From Marisa cornuarietis (taxonomy: Eukaryota; Mollusca; Gastropoda; Architaenioglossa; Ampullariidae): a DNA stretch of 64,000 bases. A program made the translations under genes and the position numbers. The stretch covers positions 3,384,001 through 3,448,000 of the forward strand of contig SMMW01000019.1 in the NCBI GenBank assembly GCA_004794655.1, written 5' to 3'. Shown piece by piece: positions 12,621 through 26,069 of this stretch (position 1 is the first letter of the stretch; the number at the start of each line of letters is the position of its first letter). Below the pieces are notes generated by a model. It saw nothing but the letters and a program-made list of their open reading frames with translations. It was not told the DNA's origin and made no database searches.

Positions 12621-13179
12621 CGTTTGTTCTGCCTCCCCCTTCCTTACCGGGGAGGGGGGGGCTGACATTTCAGCAAAATATCAATAGAAAAGAAGAAGGA
12701 ATGATGGACGGACAGAATGAAAGGACTGAAAGAGGAAACTTGTCTATTGACTGCAGGGAAGAACAACAACTTGATATCGCAATTTTTTTAATGGTTAACG
12801 CTCAGGAATTAAAAAAAATTAAATAATTCTTTTCTGTTTAATGAAATGTAGATCAGTGAATAAACAGAGCTGAGTTGCAGAAATTTATACGAAAGTTCGC
12901 ACCTTATTTTGCATCATTTAATCAGCCAACCAACAAACCAAACCAGGAAACGGGCACTGAACTAGTAATACCAAGCAGGAAGCAAGTCTGTTCTTGATCC
13001 GAGTTTCATTGTGAATGATAAAAATAAGCTGAGGGGATATGTTGTAGGGGAGGGGGGGCCTTTATAAGGAAGGTGATGGTTAAAAAAATGTTTGTCAAGG
13101 ACGTCGTTATCAGCAGTGTCCGATGAAATCCCCTGTGTAGCCTGCCAAAAGGGGTTATCTTGATTACACCCCTTGTCTT

Positions 13180-13500
13180 CCTCTTTTTTTTCTTTTTTTT
13201 TGTAAGCTGGTTTCTTGGTTGCATCCTGTATCGTCATTGGGTGAGCTTTTTCTTGGTTGAATCCTGTGTCGTTTCTGGTTTGGTTCTCAATATTGGCCTC
13301 TTGATCGTAGCCTTTGTCCTTTTGTAAGCTGGTTTCTTGGTTGCATCCTGTATCGTCATTGGGTAAGCTTGTCTCTTGATTGTATCCTACATCGTTAATG
13401 GGAAAGCCTGTCTCTCTATCCTAGGTCCTTATTGGAAACGCTCGTCCTTTGATTCTACCATTTGTCGTTTTTTGAAAACGTTTGTCTCTTGATCATACAC
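13180..13500. repeat. Minisatellite, about 40 bp unit
   Basis: GTAAGCTGGTTTCTTGGTTG then CATCCTGTATCGTCATTGGGT occurs twice with no change (from 13202 and 13323). Diverged units (for example TTGATTGTATCCTACATCGT) lie between and after them. Confidence 0.8.
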
Positions 13501-14039
13501 TGTTTCTTTTTCCTCCCGCACCCAGCAATTTCGTCACTCCTAATAGTCGTTATGAACCCTCCGGTGGCATTTTTTTTTTTGTTCCTCACAGAACAATTTT
13601 GGACCATGCTTAGATCTTCGTCAATAGGTTTGAACCCGACGGCCCGCAGACTGACACAGTAGTAATAGCAGAAGTCCCATAGGGAGGCTTTCTCGACTAC
13701 GGGTCCTGTCCCGCATCGCCCCTGGGTATAATCAGATTCCACGACTTGTCCTCCCCTGGTTACTGTGCACGCTTCGTATACTTGGCCGTCGGATAATGGC
13801 CCATTAACTCAAACAAAATGTCCCGAATCAAGCCAGGCCTAGTGAAACGTTGCGGTGAACGTGCTCGAAAGTTCTCCTTTATCTCTTCCATTATATCCTG
13901 GCGTCGAGGAATAGACAACTTTAATTACGCTTTCAAATATAACATTAGCACTTTGTCGTCCGTACTCCGCCAGCAGGATGTTTCACCTAACATCCGTGTG
14001 CACCCTCCCTTACTCCTGTCTTGCCCTGTCTTGCGATCA

Positions 14040-14330
14040 ACACTTTTCTGACTTTGTTACACTTTTCCCCTTACATCATTAAGAGCCTTTGAAACCCCAT
14101 TACCGTCAGTTAGATGTATCACCATTTTGTCACACTCTTACACTTTCCCTGCGTGCGTTACTTGTAGTGTAAACCCCTTTACATTCACTTTAATTATGTA
14201 CTTTGTTCTACTTCTTGCGCCAGTAACTTGTAGTTTAAACCCTTTTACTATCACACTACACTTTGTTACAATTTTTCTGCATCAGTTAGATATATCGCTA
14301 CCATCACATTTTTTTCTGGCTTTCTCAAAT
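14040..14330. repeat. Minisatellite, about 60-70 bp unit
   Basis: Four or so diverged units share ACTTTGTTACACTTTT, GTTA(C/G) followed by TTGTAGT, and AAACCCCTTTAC-like blocks. Confidence 0.65.
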
Positions 14331-16627
14331 TTTCTTTAAGTCAAGTAAATCATCTTTGTTAGATATACGATGCTATACTTTTTTCCCTTCTTATAATACC
14401 ATCAGCGAAAGCAAAAAAGCCCAGGAAAGCAGGTCTCGATAGAAAGAAAAAAAGTGTCTGGACAGATGCTGATGATGTAGCTGCTGCTGACAGTGCCTGG
14501 ACGTGCCGTGTGCCTGCATGCACGATTGTCTGGTACAGTTCTGTCCTTCCACAATACCTTTTAGTCTTATATACTTGCAGATAACCTTTAAGTGGTCTCT
14601 GGAAGGCCAAACAGATTTCAGCGCTTGGCTGTTTGTTGTTGATTTTGCACTAAAACTGTAGACACCAAGGTACATCGTCAGGTGCAATGTACAGTTTGGC
14701 CCTTTCAAGAGCATGACGTCCCACTTAATGTACATTCACGGAACACGATCACTTTGAAGTTCTTCAAAGACGCCGTCCGCCGGGACCCTGTGTCTACCCT
14801 TCCGTGGAACAATTTACTTACTTGGCTGGCGTTAAACTTACCTATTAACCTATCTCTTACCCCACTTTAATCATCTGTGATGGGACATTAGCAAATAGTT
14901 TCTCTTCCAAAAGGCTATTCTCTTCAAGCCATGGCCAGTATTATGCAGTCCAGAGCACACTGATGTTTTGAAAACAGCCTGGAGTCATTGACCAAATAAT
15001 AGATTGAGTTAGCGTCGAGGTGTTTAATGTGGAACGAACACGTTCGTACAAAATGTTCCCAAGCAAAAAGTGTTCTTAATACTTCAAACATAGAGTAATC
15101 CCTTTTGCTTAAGTGAAACGCAACTGTGATCAGTAAATGGTTGGTTGGATGATTGAGAGAAAAGTGCTACCAACTGATGGCGAAATTTCGCCATGCGATG
15201 ACAAAAGAAGAAAATGGGGGAGGAAAGGAAAACTTCCTAAAGACAGTTCTTGAGGGTCAGTCCTGTGAGCAGGTGCAACATCCAGAAACAAGTAAGCCCA
15301 GAGACGAGATATAGCTCATGGATTGGGCTATCCTTTTGACTGGTAACAACCAAGTGCTTCATCTTTGCACTGTGGGGGACCCCTAAACCTCGAACTTATC
15401 AAATATTGTACCTGGAAGAAGTATAAAAGGAAGGGGTTAATGTTTATCTGTGACTTAAGGAAAATAGTTAGACATATTGCTGTTGCGAAAAACAGGTGTA
15501 ACTTATGTGACAAGCAGTTAAGGAACGAAGAGAAGAGGCCATGTTTCATGACAAAAATGTAGGTGGTTGTCATTAATTTTGGGGGGTTTCTCCTTTAAAA
15601 AGAATACTCGGCTGTGTCACCATGAGCAAAGTTGGACAATCGGCGAGAACTTAATTTGATACGTTGCGAAGATAACACCCTAAATAAATGTTTTTCTCCT
15701 TTCTGTTCTTAACATTGCCTCTTGTCCAGTGAATCGAAGTATATCCGTGTGGTCGTTGACGAAGGCTTTCACAATACGGCTCATAAATTCTCGCAAACAA
15801 GAGGCTGCAACATTCCGTATGGACAGATATGAATGCAGTTTGGTTTAAATTCAGTGGAAGGGTTGCACAGGTTATCGTGGGCAAATTCAAGTGCAATGAT
15901 GCATGCTTCTCCTACCCATAAAACTGCAACTGAATTAAAAAAAAACATGTGCAATATGTCTTTAGTTACTTTATTTCGTCTGTGATCGTCTTGCTTGTGT
16001 TTAAAAAAGGACCTGGTAGGTAGATGGCGGCGTGTCAATGCTTAGCTTAGAGGGAACACGTCACACCCCGGGTGTAGCGAAAGGATCCTTCAGGTAATGA
16101 GCAGACGATCTTGTTGAGAAGATCAGACGATATTGTTGAGAAGAGAACAGCTTTTGTTATCATACGCACCTTTAAAAATGATTTCGCTATTTGATCCCAA
16201 GCAGTCAACGTGTTTTGGAAAAGTTAGGACACCAGATGGTTGTGACTTTAGCAGGTTCTAACATCACCGTTGTTAGAATTCAAAAAGCTTTAAAATATTG
16301 AGGATATGGTCACGTATTTTTCTGTGTTCGAGTGTGCATGTGAGTGTTCGTGTGTGCACATGAGTGAGTGTGAGTGAGCGGAGTGAAAGAGAGAGAACAT
16401 TTCTGCGCGTGCGAAAGTGAGAGGAGATTGATATTTTATGTTATATTACAGCCAAGCACTCTGCGTAAGAGAGTTCGTCTTCAATGGCTATACGCAGTGA
16501 CACAAGTCAGATGATGTCTGTGGTAAAACGGAAGTCACTGGGATGTTACTGTCACCTGTTTCTTTATTTGCAAGCGCGGCGCTGACTTTGAACGAAGCGA
16601 TCTCTGGGAGCAGTTATCTTGAAGTAA

Positions 16628-16720
16628 AGGTGAGATTACCTCAGGATTAGCTATAGACCTTCTCTTGGGTCCATAGTCACGAAACGGAAATAAGGTTACC
16701 CCAAGATTAGCTACTGACGG
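16628..16720 (+). repeat. Dispersed repeat, two related copies of a 30-base motif
   Basis: GGTGAGATTACCTCAGGATT followed by AGCTATAGAC (16629-16658) and AAGGTTACCCCAAGATTAGC followed by TACTGAC (16692-16718) are related to each other and to a motif at 49.1 kb. A shared CCATAGT(C/T)ACGA block lies between them. It is probably part of a short interspersed element whose ends I cannot define. Confidence 0.45.
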
Positions 16721-18689
16721 GAAGCGTGCTGGGGTCCTGAGGAGGTCGGCTGACAATCTAGAGATCCACAGCTGTGGATACACAGGACCTGCTAACATTG
16801 TAAGTATCGAGCGGAGGTCACGTAAGCCTTGAATATCCCTCTGGTTCCTGACTACGGATCCGTCATGAAGCGCGGCTAGATCGGGTTTAGCCCTTCTCGT
16901 TGTTTTGGGCGACTTTCCCAGTGAATTAGAGGCAGACCCCACTGCCTTCCATCCGGTATCTCCACAAACGCTTCAATAAACTCAAGAGATGAGACATCAA
17001 AATGTGCAGCGAGTCCCTCCTTCCCTTTCTCTCCCCCTCCTTCTCTCTGGTCGGTCGTCTGCTAAAACCTGAATGCTTTCTAAATACATTAACCGTGATC
17101 GACTCAGTTTGTGATAATAACGCAAATAAATAAATAAATAAATAATCACAAACACTGAACATGAATACATACTGGAAAACATCACCAGTGATGTGATTTC
17201 AAAGCCCAGATTATTTATAGATCATAAAGTCAAAGACTGTCTCTTTGTCTGTGGGTCTGTCTATGTGTTTGTCCGTCTGGGGATTATCATCCGATATCTG
17301 TATCACATTTTTTTTAACGTCAGAAGGGTTTAGTTTCTCTATACAGATCTTCGAGCAGGCTTACTTTAAGAGTTGCCTACCTAAAAACTTATTTGCACAA
17401 TTGAAGGGTTAAATCAGTGTAGACCTTTCAAAGTATAACTCGCAAAAAGAAAGGTGCTTTAAAAAAAATCAAAATAAATGACAGTATTTTAAGTGGAGTA
17501 ATGAAATTGGCTAGAGATGCATCAGGAGGAAGATAATTTCAAATCTGCAAAAATCATTACTTTTTGATTGATTTATTTATTGCGAAGTTTGCACATAACA
17601 ATTTTGCATTATAGCTTATTACAAAGGTATTAAATTTACTAAGTATACAAACAAATTCCGTATCACTTCGCGTCAGAACAAGCGTTATGTATGTCTTCGC
17701 GACACAGAAAAGAAGCAATGTATTTATTTCTGATTAAGCCACAGCCTTATCTATTTTACAAGCTTTTTATACTATCAGGATAACAATTGTATGCTGTCCT
17801 AACAACTGTCCCATAAATTTCCTTCATGCAAAACTAAGCTAATTCTATGTTCTTTAAAGCAAGATGATCTCATCATTGTACACGAAACCTGTTCTCACCT
17901 TCAGTCTCATTTGATCTCTCATATTTAAAATAAAAACTACAGAACAAAGTCTTGGTTAATGGCCTTTTGTAACCGGACAAAAAAAAAATGCGAGCATTTG
18001 ACCAACTTTGCGAAAGTTTGTTATTAGGAGTCAGGTAAAAACCTTTGCCAGACTCGGTCAATCGTTTTCCATTATATGCAAGGGTACGAATATCATTTAG
18101 ATCATTTTCTCCTCCTCTTCTTCGTCCAATTCTTTTTATTCTACCTCTTCCTTCTTACCCATTAAAGTTCACTCCTCTCCGTTTGCTTCTCCTCCGTTGG
18201 ACATTAATCATTCTTGTCCTTCCCCCTTCCCCTGTTCCACCCAATCCCCTCACACATGCATGCAGCAGGCACGCACGCACTTGCGAAAACTCATTCCGAT
18301 AAACCACAAACAAGAGATTAAAGAGGCCACAGGTATTTCCCACTCACGTCTCACCTACGTGATTATATTATTGTTTCAGACACATTTCCATCTTCGATCG
18401 CGCGACCCATGGCTAATCGTTCACAAAATTCGATTTCTCGCTAAAGCAAATCTTGTTTCATTTTTACAGCAAACGTCCCTTTGTGGCAGTGAAGGAGGAG
18501 CTCGACTTAGTTTGCCCAGACAACCTGGGAAACGGTTAGTTTAATGTGTCGCTCGCGGAAACAAAAGGAAACTTGAAGAAAAATGTACAGAAGCAATGTG
18601 GAAATTTGATAAAAATGTGGAAATTTAATAATAAAAAAGCTTTTACGGTATAGTTTCGTTTTCGTTGATCTTAGTGATTGGGTTTGTTA

Positions 18690-18985
18690 GAGTGGGAGGA
18701 GAAGGAAAACAAAGTGGGAAATAAATTAAGCATCTGATAGCAACAAAAGAAAAGAAAAAAAAGGGAAGCGAGAAGAAAGGACAAAAAGAAGAGAAGAAAA
18801 ACAAATAAAAGGGAAAAAAGGCAAAGACATGCAGACAAAAAAAATCAAAGAAAATAAAGAAAATCAAATACAATAAAAGACAAAATAGAGAAAGAAACTA
18901 ACAAGTAAAAAAAAACAAAAAATAAATAACAAATATAAAACACAAAGACAGAAAAAACATAGGCCCAAACAGATAAACAACTAAA
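18690..18985. repeat. T-poor A/G-rich low-complexity tract
   Basis: About 300 bases consist mainly of AAAAG, AAAGAA and GAAAAAC words, with few T on the plus strand. The open frame on the other strand is Phe-rich for this reason. Confidence 0.85.
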
Positions 18986-19640
18986 AATAACGAAAAAGAG
19001 CGATTTAAATAGGAATTAACATAATTCATGTTAAACGTGTATGTTTTTATTTACAATTGCTATATACTCCATTTAGAGTATAATTATTGAAAATGCATGC
19101 TAGTTTTTTCCGACAGTTTGTTGTACGAAATAATGATTTTATTTTATTGCCCGTTCTTTTGTTCGCTTATATTATCATGTACACACTGTTATCAACATAG
19201 TTATCATAACCAAAGAACCGATAGACGAAATTTCAAAAACAAACAACAGTTCGCTAACGAACAGAGACGGAGGAAAAGGAAGAACGAAGACTTCTCAGCG
19301 TTCGTCCTCTTTTTCATGTACTTGTGGAAGTAAATAAATTCGATTAAAGAAAACCATGGCGTCTCAAAACAATAACAACAAACACACATAGTCATAACGA
19401 AAGACTCGCGAAGAACTGAAGCAAAAAAGGAAACCTGGTGCTTCTGTTGGTTTTGTACAAGAAGACTTTCTTTCACACGTAATCTTTAATTAAAAGTTTA
19501 TGGAATGGCCCGAATGGAATAAGAACGGAGTGAAACTATGAATGGAAATTGTACGAGTGGTTACCCTCCCCTTAAAAACAGAATTATTGTGGTGCTGTAC
19601 TGATGTCAGAAAAAAAACCGAGATTCGGGAATATTTGCAT

Positions 19641-19669
19641 GTTCTCTGCTTTATATAAACGCAGAGAAC
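19641..19669. other. 29-base near-perfect palindrome
   Basis: GTTCTCTGC and its exact complement GCAGAGAAC flank TTTATATAAA, itself a palindrome, with one extra C. The whole can form a hairpin or cruciform. It lies in the DMRTA intron. Confidence 0.85.
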
Positions 19670-19727
19670 AGGGATAGATTTTTAGAAAGACGATCGTTCC
19701 GTATCATACTTGATCGGAGCTTAAAAG

Positions 19728-19730
<3 letters not shown>

Positions 19731-19797
<67 letters not shown>
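19731..19797. repeat. (CA)n microsatellite
   Basis: About 33 perfect CA units. Confidence 0.97.
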
Positions 19798-19801
<4 letters not shown>

Positions 19802-19997
19802 GCATTCAATAGCAGGTAGAAGAAGAGCAAAAGATCAAAAGGAAGAAAACGTTAAAAAAGAATGTGAGCGAATCGAAGATATTACTTCTGAAATTTTTGT
19901 AGGAAATTTTATTTGGTTTGGAATACTTTTTTAGGTGCTGCGTTCGGAAATTAAGATAAGCAAGCAAAAAAAGAAACTCTTTCTCTCACTCACTCAA

Positions 19998-19998
<1 letters not shown>

Positions 19999-20059
<61 letters not shown>
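19999..20059. repeat. (CA)n microsatellite
   Basis: About 30 perfect CA units, only 200 bases from the previous CA run. Confidence 0.97.
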
Positions 20060-20061
<2 letters not shown>

Positions 20062-21889
20062 TTAGAGAGCATAGGGTTCCTGGTTTGACCAGCACTAGTT
20101 ATATGGTCGCCTAAGTGTTTCATCGAGAGAGACAAAGGAACTTGCCTTCTCGGAGAAAAAAAAAATCGTTCATCAGTTAGGTTGTTGCCGTCACCAGCTC
20201 ACGTTCCTACCCGACCTTCGTGCTTGCTCGACCGTGATATCCGCACCGAGCACCTATAATTCTCAGACCGTCGGCCCGACTTAAAAGGGCTCCTAAAAGA
20301 TCGCTTTATCTTTGCAATTAAAACAAATCGTCGAGCTGTGATTGACGCAATACGAAACAGTGTGCCCCTTTTATTTGCAGCCACCAGTACTAGGAGACAT
20401 AAAGTGTTGTCTTTGTTTCGAGGTCAGAGGACGGTAAAGCTCTTTCAATTTGACGAGGACTGTATTCTGGATTCTCTGATCACGTTTAAGTAGATGGAAT
20501 CCAAGATGTTGCCTCCAATATTATTGTTATATTTCAATTAACGTATTACGAGCAGCATACCAAAAAATAAGGGGGGGGGATATAGCGTCTCCAGCCAAGA
20601 AAGTCATGCAACTGAGATGGTTTCCCGACGTCTAGGATATTAAATAAATTATGAACAAGCGCAAGAAATACACAAACTACTGGAAATTGAGATTAAATGC
20701 CTCGTGCATTATTTTTTAAACGTCAGTTATTCCGTTTGTAATGAGCTGAAAAGCAATGAGTAGTCATTAAACAAGAAACATTAGAAATCCCTGAGATGTG
20801 ACAAACATTTTAAAATCTCGAAAACTATTCTAAAGATAAACAAATGTGATTACAATCTAAAGCAGCTTTACACTGAATATTGGAATTACATTAAAACTAA
20901 TACCGCCAGGAACTGGAAACTCTCTATCCATGTCATTAAAAAGCCTTTCGCGGAACTTCTAACAAACTGCTCAAATCTTAACAATTAATATCCCTCTACA
21001 AATTATTAATGACACTCGACTTTAATGCCCAAGAAAAACCCTTACAATCCACTTTACACTGATCCAGCAGACAGTTAACAGCCCCCAAACCGGTTCCTGA
21101 CCAACATTTAAGGGCATTGCAAGCTGCTTTGAACTGATTCTTGCCAGCATTTGTGCACAAGTCCGGAGAACCAATTAAACGCTTTACAAAACCCTCGCTA
21201 CAGTTCAGCTTGAGTCCTCTTCGCCTAAGAGCTTCGACTAGCCTGCGATTCACGACCATACCCGTGACTTCCGCCGGAACCAGAATCCACTGCCGGAACG
21301 AGCCGCTAAAAATTCTCTAACAATCGCCACCTGCAATCGCCTGGCAATAAATCTTTCCTCTTCTACGGCCACGTGATCAGGCCCACTTCCGGTTCGGGAT
21401 CATTTAGCTTCTGCGCACTGACTCTGAAAGAGGGGCTTCTTTTTTGTGAGGAATAGGATATTCCTGAAGCTGGAAACAGTACCAGAATGGCTTTGAGGGC
21501 TTGTGCTTTTACGGTGCCATTGAAGAGCTGTGCAAGCTGCCACTTGTGTCTCAAGGTTTCACGACTGTGTTAGTCGATAATAACGTTTGAACGCTTGCAT
21601 CCGTGGCCCGTGACTGACGGCTTAGTGTTGACAGGGTCTCCTCCCAACATGTGAGGAAGGAAGGAGGGAGGAGGAGGAGGAGAAGAAGAGTGAGGAGAAA
21701 ATATGACGTCATCGGTTGGTTTTGGCGTGAGTTTTTTTTTTTTTCTCAGAGCCTCACGGGGAGGGGAATGCACAATCCACGAAGCACAAACTAACCACCG
21801 GTCAGGGGGAGCCCGAATATGAGACTAAGGATGTACACGTACCCGAAATTAAAAAGACACACGCATTCACACCCGAGCGACCTCTCTCT

Positions 21890-21891
<2 letters not shown>

Positions 21892-21948
<57 letters not shown>
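21892..21948. repeat. (AC)n microsatellite
   Basis: About 28 AC units. Confidence 0.97.
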
Positions 21949-21950
<2 letters not shown>

Positions 21951-21999
21951 AACGCAAACACACACATTCTCTCTCTTTCTCTTTCAGAGAATACAAGGA

Positions 22000-22190
22000 A
22001 GTAAGGGGGAAATAACAAAAACAAAAACAAAAGGTCCAAATAGAAAATAGAAAGAAAAAAACAAAAACATTAAAAGAAAGGAAAAAGGAGGAAATAAGAA
22101 CGGATAGAAAAAAGAAATAAATGAATGAATAAATAAATAAGACAAAATAAGTTTTTAAAAAAAACAAAACAAGAAAGAAAGAATGCAGGA
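22000..22190. repeat. T-poor A/G-rich low-complexity tract
   Basis: Words such as AAAAACAAAAAC, AGAAAGAAAA and AATAAATAAATAA make up almost all of this stretch. Confidence 0.8.
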
Positions 22191-22676
22191 AGGCTAGGTG
22201 TGTGGCGGATGGTAGACAGATTGAGGGACAAGGCGAGGGCTACAAACAATGTATTGTACACAGGCACACTCCTGTGTCAGTTCGCTGGAGGAAAAGCTAA
22301 CACGGAATCCACGGCAAACTGTGACTGGCGCCATAGGCACTAGAAGCTGTCAGAAATATTTGAGTGTTCAGCTCGGTATGGACTGGGTGATGGGGAGTCG
22401 CCAAAAAAAAAGGCCTCCCAGACACACGCCGCTGTTTGTCGTCAGACACTCGCCCGGGGCGACTTCGTTACCGCTCGGAGGCGTTGGTGAGTGAACTCTG
22501 ACGACGACAGGACCGGACGGGGCAGGGTGCACGAACCATCCTTACCTTTTTAAGGCACTTGGCCTTAAAATCTATCGTAAGCACCAACAGTAGATAATTT
22601 TTATTATAACAACCGGATTGTTAGTTAAAGGAAATTATTCAAGAGTATTAACTCAGACCTCAACGTAGAAGAAGAA

Positions 22677-22750
<74 letters not shown>
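22677..22750. repeat. (GAT)n microsatellite
   Basis: About 24 perfect GAT units. The poly-Ile, poly-Ser and poly-His open frames across it are artefacts. Confidence 0.97.
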
Positions 22751-23582
22751 CAATAAAAACCAAAAGAATAACAAAAAGTAGTACAAAAGAAAGAACAAAC
22801 AGAACAAACCAAAGAACAACACAAAGATAAAAATAGATCGAAAAAATAAAAAACAAAAAAAAACATGCAAATGAACAGCTCTTCAAATAAATTAAAGAAT
22901 GTTTAGCGCGAGGCAAAAAAAAAGGTAGAAAATCAGGCCTTTCCATCAGCACCTGGACGCGCTCCGATTCTGCGCGACCTGTGAAAAAAAAAAGAAAAGT
23001 GCTGGGAGTATTCTGGCTTAGAGAGCTCGCCAGGTCCTACCTGTACCCTGAGGTTGGGCGGCTGAAATGTGACGCGCTCCTCTCAGCAGGTGTTCTAAGA
23101 CAACCATGACTGTCACTGGTGCACGACGTTCAGTTCAGTTACGCGCTGTCAGTTTCATCTAGATCATGATAATGGTTTTACAAAATGAAACGAACCCTCG
23201 ACTTGAACTGACTCCCTATCTTTTTAAATGTATTAAAATATTCACGTAAATATTTATAATAATTACTATTTAATCTTTATAAATATTATTGATCAAATGA
23301 TTGTACACATTTTAAATATCTAAAGCTGCAGCAGGTATATTTAAATATCACGTATGTGAATAATGATATTACTCTTCGAATGTAGCGGGTGAATAATAGC
23401 TTGGAAATATGTCGCAGATAAACGCGGGAATTCTATGAAAGCTTATAATGGAAACAGACGTTTGCAGGTAGCAGTGAGGAGTTGGAAAAGTGTAAAAAAT
23501 ATTTACTTAATTGGTATCTTGCCAAGAGTCGAATCAGGCCCTTTCAAACTATACTGATGTGAATAAGAGGAAAAGCGCCAAG

Positions 23583-23585
<3 letters not shown>

Positions 23586-23648
<63 letters not shown>

Positions 23649-23730
23649 AACACACGCACGCACGCACGCACACACAAACACACGCACGCACACACAAACA
23701 AACACACACACACACTCTCTCTCTCTCTCT
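23586..23730. repeat. Compound (CA)n, (GCAC)n, (CAAA), (CT)n microsatellite
   Basis: A long CA run is followed by CAAACA, GCAC and AAAC variants and ends in a CT run. Confidence 0.95.
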
Positions 23731-24269
23731 CAATGACTTCCTGTCAAGCATGGCATCTCTCTCTCTCTCTCTTGTGTTGTTTCAGGAGGTGGTAGCTGAT
23801 CAGCATACAACTTGTTAATATGCTGTCACGATAAGTGGACTGGGATGAAATCTTGATGCGAGATCTCCTTCAAGATTTACCTTAATGTACACAACCCCAT
23901 CGTTGGCATTGACAAAAGCTAGTTAACCTGTCTTGTTTGGATTTTCACAAACTGGCATGTTTACACGTTTACCTGTCGTGCAGAAATATAATTTCAATTT
24001 TTTCAGACCAGGTAAGAGGCTGTTAATTTAAATCTTTTAAACTCCGCACTGATGTGCCGTCTCTGTCGGTTTTGTGTATCTGCTCTTCAATCTGTCAGAA
24101 AAGGTATCGGCAGCAGGTAAGTTTATCGATACATCACTAGATGTGTTGCATGACTATCAATTTCAAGCGCAAGAGCATGCACGGGCACAAACGAAAACAG
24201 TCATCTGCGGCGCACCTTGAAACGCACACGCACGCACGCACGCACGCACAAGTATGTCTTTCCTTTAAA

Positions 24270-25250
24270 AGGCAAAACTATTGAGGTGGTATAGGATTAC
24301 AAGTACCTAGGAACAGTTTTTAATTACAAAATAAATTAATAAAGCTATTAAATTACAATGTGTACTTGCAATTAAACCTATGTTCTCATTAATAAAGAAA
24401 TATAGAAAACTTGACCTGCCCTTTCATATTCAAATTGACCTTTTTGATAGATATATAAAACCTATTTTGCTGTATGGAAGTGAAATCTGGGCTTTTCAAC
24501 CTCTTAATTTTTGTGACATGATACAAAGGAAAATGATGCTGAATGTAAAATCTAGCACATGTATGGTAAGGGGTGAACTAGGTGTTTTTTTCAAAATGTA
24601 ATTCACTGTGTTTCTGGTATAGACGATATATGAACCATAACTCTGGAACACGAACGCGTTCCTTTTCCGAACGGGCAAGATTGTATTTGATAACTCAGTA
24701 TGTGAATTACTCAGGTGTAGTTACACTTGTTCATTGCTAGATACTTAAAGTCTTTCGTTTATCTGGAATCTTGGCTGTTGCGTTTCTCTCAATTTAAACA
24801 GATAGTAGTGCAACGATTGACGGATCAGTTTAGTCAAAAATGAAGGCAAGATATGTATACAAATAGTACCAGCGTTACTTACCGTATGTTTAAGGAAGAT
24901 TTTGTCTTGGAGAAGTACCTGATAGATTTAGCCCCTGCTTTCAGAGTCCACCCAAATACACTAAAACTTTTATCAGTTAATGAATATGAAAGCAAGCAAT
25001 AAACTTATTAATTTACATTTATTCAAACTTTGTCACTTTCAGTAACTGGATGCTCATTTGTTTTTAATACGATATGAATGTCGTGTTAATTTGACAGATT
25101 GTTACAACTGCAGTTTCAGAATGAGATATATATCTATCTATATATTTTTTTTCATGATTGTAATTATAAACCGGTTTGTATGTATCAATGTTTGTATCAT
25201 GGCTACAAATGAGTCTCTGGGGCATAAATAAAGAAGAAAAAAAAAAGAAG
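24270..25250 (+). mobile_element. Degenerate 5'-truncated LINE 3' end (reverse transcriptase remnant)
   Basis: Broken frames carry the C-terminal signature of LINE reverse transcriptases. DYKYLGTVFNYK lies near 24296. DLFDRYIKPILLYGSEIW lies in a 73-codon open piece (24380-24601). After frameshifts and stops, a further piece from about 24867 begins NSTSVTYRMFKEDFVLEKYL. The element ends in an A-rich tail, AATAAAGAAGAAAAAAAAAA, near 25226-25250, so it is inserted in the plus orientation, opposite to the host gene. Stops and frame changes show that it is inactive. The RT catalytic core is missing. Confidence 0.75.
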
Positions 25251-25808
25251 GTCCTAAGAATCCGCTAGAACTGCTGAAGGGGTGGCACGTTCTTCAACTA
25301 GAATAGGGTCGCATTGTACAGACTCGGAGTCAACGAAAACTTATTGGGCCGAATCCCTCCAGATTCATTTTGTGAATGACAAGGAGCCCCCACTTGGCGA
25401 GCTGACTGACACAAAATTGATAAAAACAATAGTAACTTAAACAACGAGGTCAGATTTAGCCTTATGATCAGTATCAGTAGAGAGATAATACCAGTTCAAG
25501 GATAATTTTGTGTGCGTGTTGACCTTGCTGACAAGTGAAAAGGACATCCTTACTAACCACATCATATAAAACTGCTCATTGGTGAGTAAGAAGGACCTGG
25601 GGTCTTTATGTTTGATGGAAGCCGGCTCGTGTCTGTAGATTTAATGTAGAAGAAGCGGGAAGTAGCAGTAAGTGTGTGTCACCGCGCGTGTCTATTCGAG
25701 TAACCCAAAAATAAACAAATAAGCAAACAAACAGACAAACGAAATAGAGAGGTTTGTTGTACGTGTGACCATCCTTGAAAATACATGCAAAGCTGCACGC
25801 GTGTCTAC

Positions 25809-25813
<5 letters not shown>

Positions 25814-25846
<33 letters not shown>

Positions 25847-25868
25847 CGCGCGCACGCACGCACGCACA
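25814..25868. repeat. (AC)n followed by CG-rich (GCAC)n
   Basis: About 15 AC units followed by GCGCGCGCACGCACGCACGC, a purine-pyrimidine alternating stretch. Confidence 0.93.
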
Positions 25869-26069
25869 CATGCACACAGCCTTGTTACCACCCGCTGTTT
25901 CACAGTAGTATACAGTAATCTCGTTCCGCTTGGTGCGCGAATAAAAGGCGATTTAACAACATTCTGGCAATGCGTATGTTATCGCATTTTAGAGTTGAAG
26001 TCGACATAATAATCTGTTCGCAGGAATAATATTGTACACCTTGCATTGCTTCCCTTTCCTTTGCGAGTT

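Noticed and set aside
11703..12668. 321-codon minus-strand open frame in the DMRTA intron
   Set aside because: It is rich in Arg and Glu because of pyrimidine-rich and CA-repeat sequence on the other strand, has no domain I recognise and crosses a microsatellite.
13620..13700. B-box-like GGGTTCAAACC on the minus strand
   Set aside because: No A box at the right distance and no tail, so not called as a SINE.
20996..21259. 87-codon minus-strand open frame with several cysteines
   Set aside because: No recognisable family, no signal peptide, and it lies in the DMRTA intron without splice support.
22653..22952. Poly-Ile, poly-Ser and poly-His open frames
   Set aside because: They are translations of the GAT microsatellite. 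The same applies to all Cys-Val, Thr-His and Ile-Tyr-Leu-Ser frames over GT, CA and AGAT repeats.
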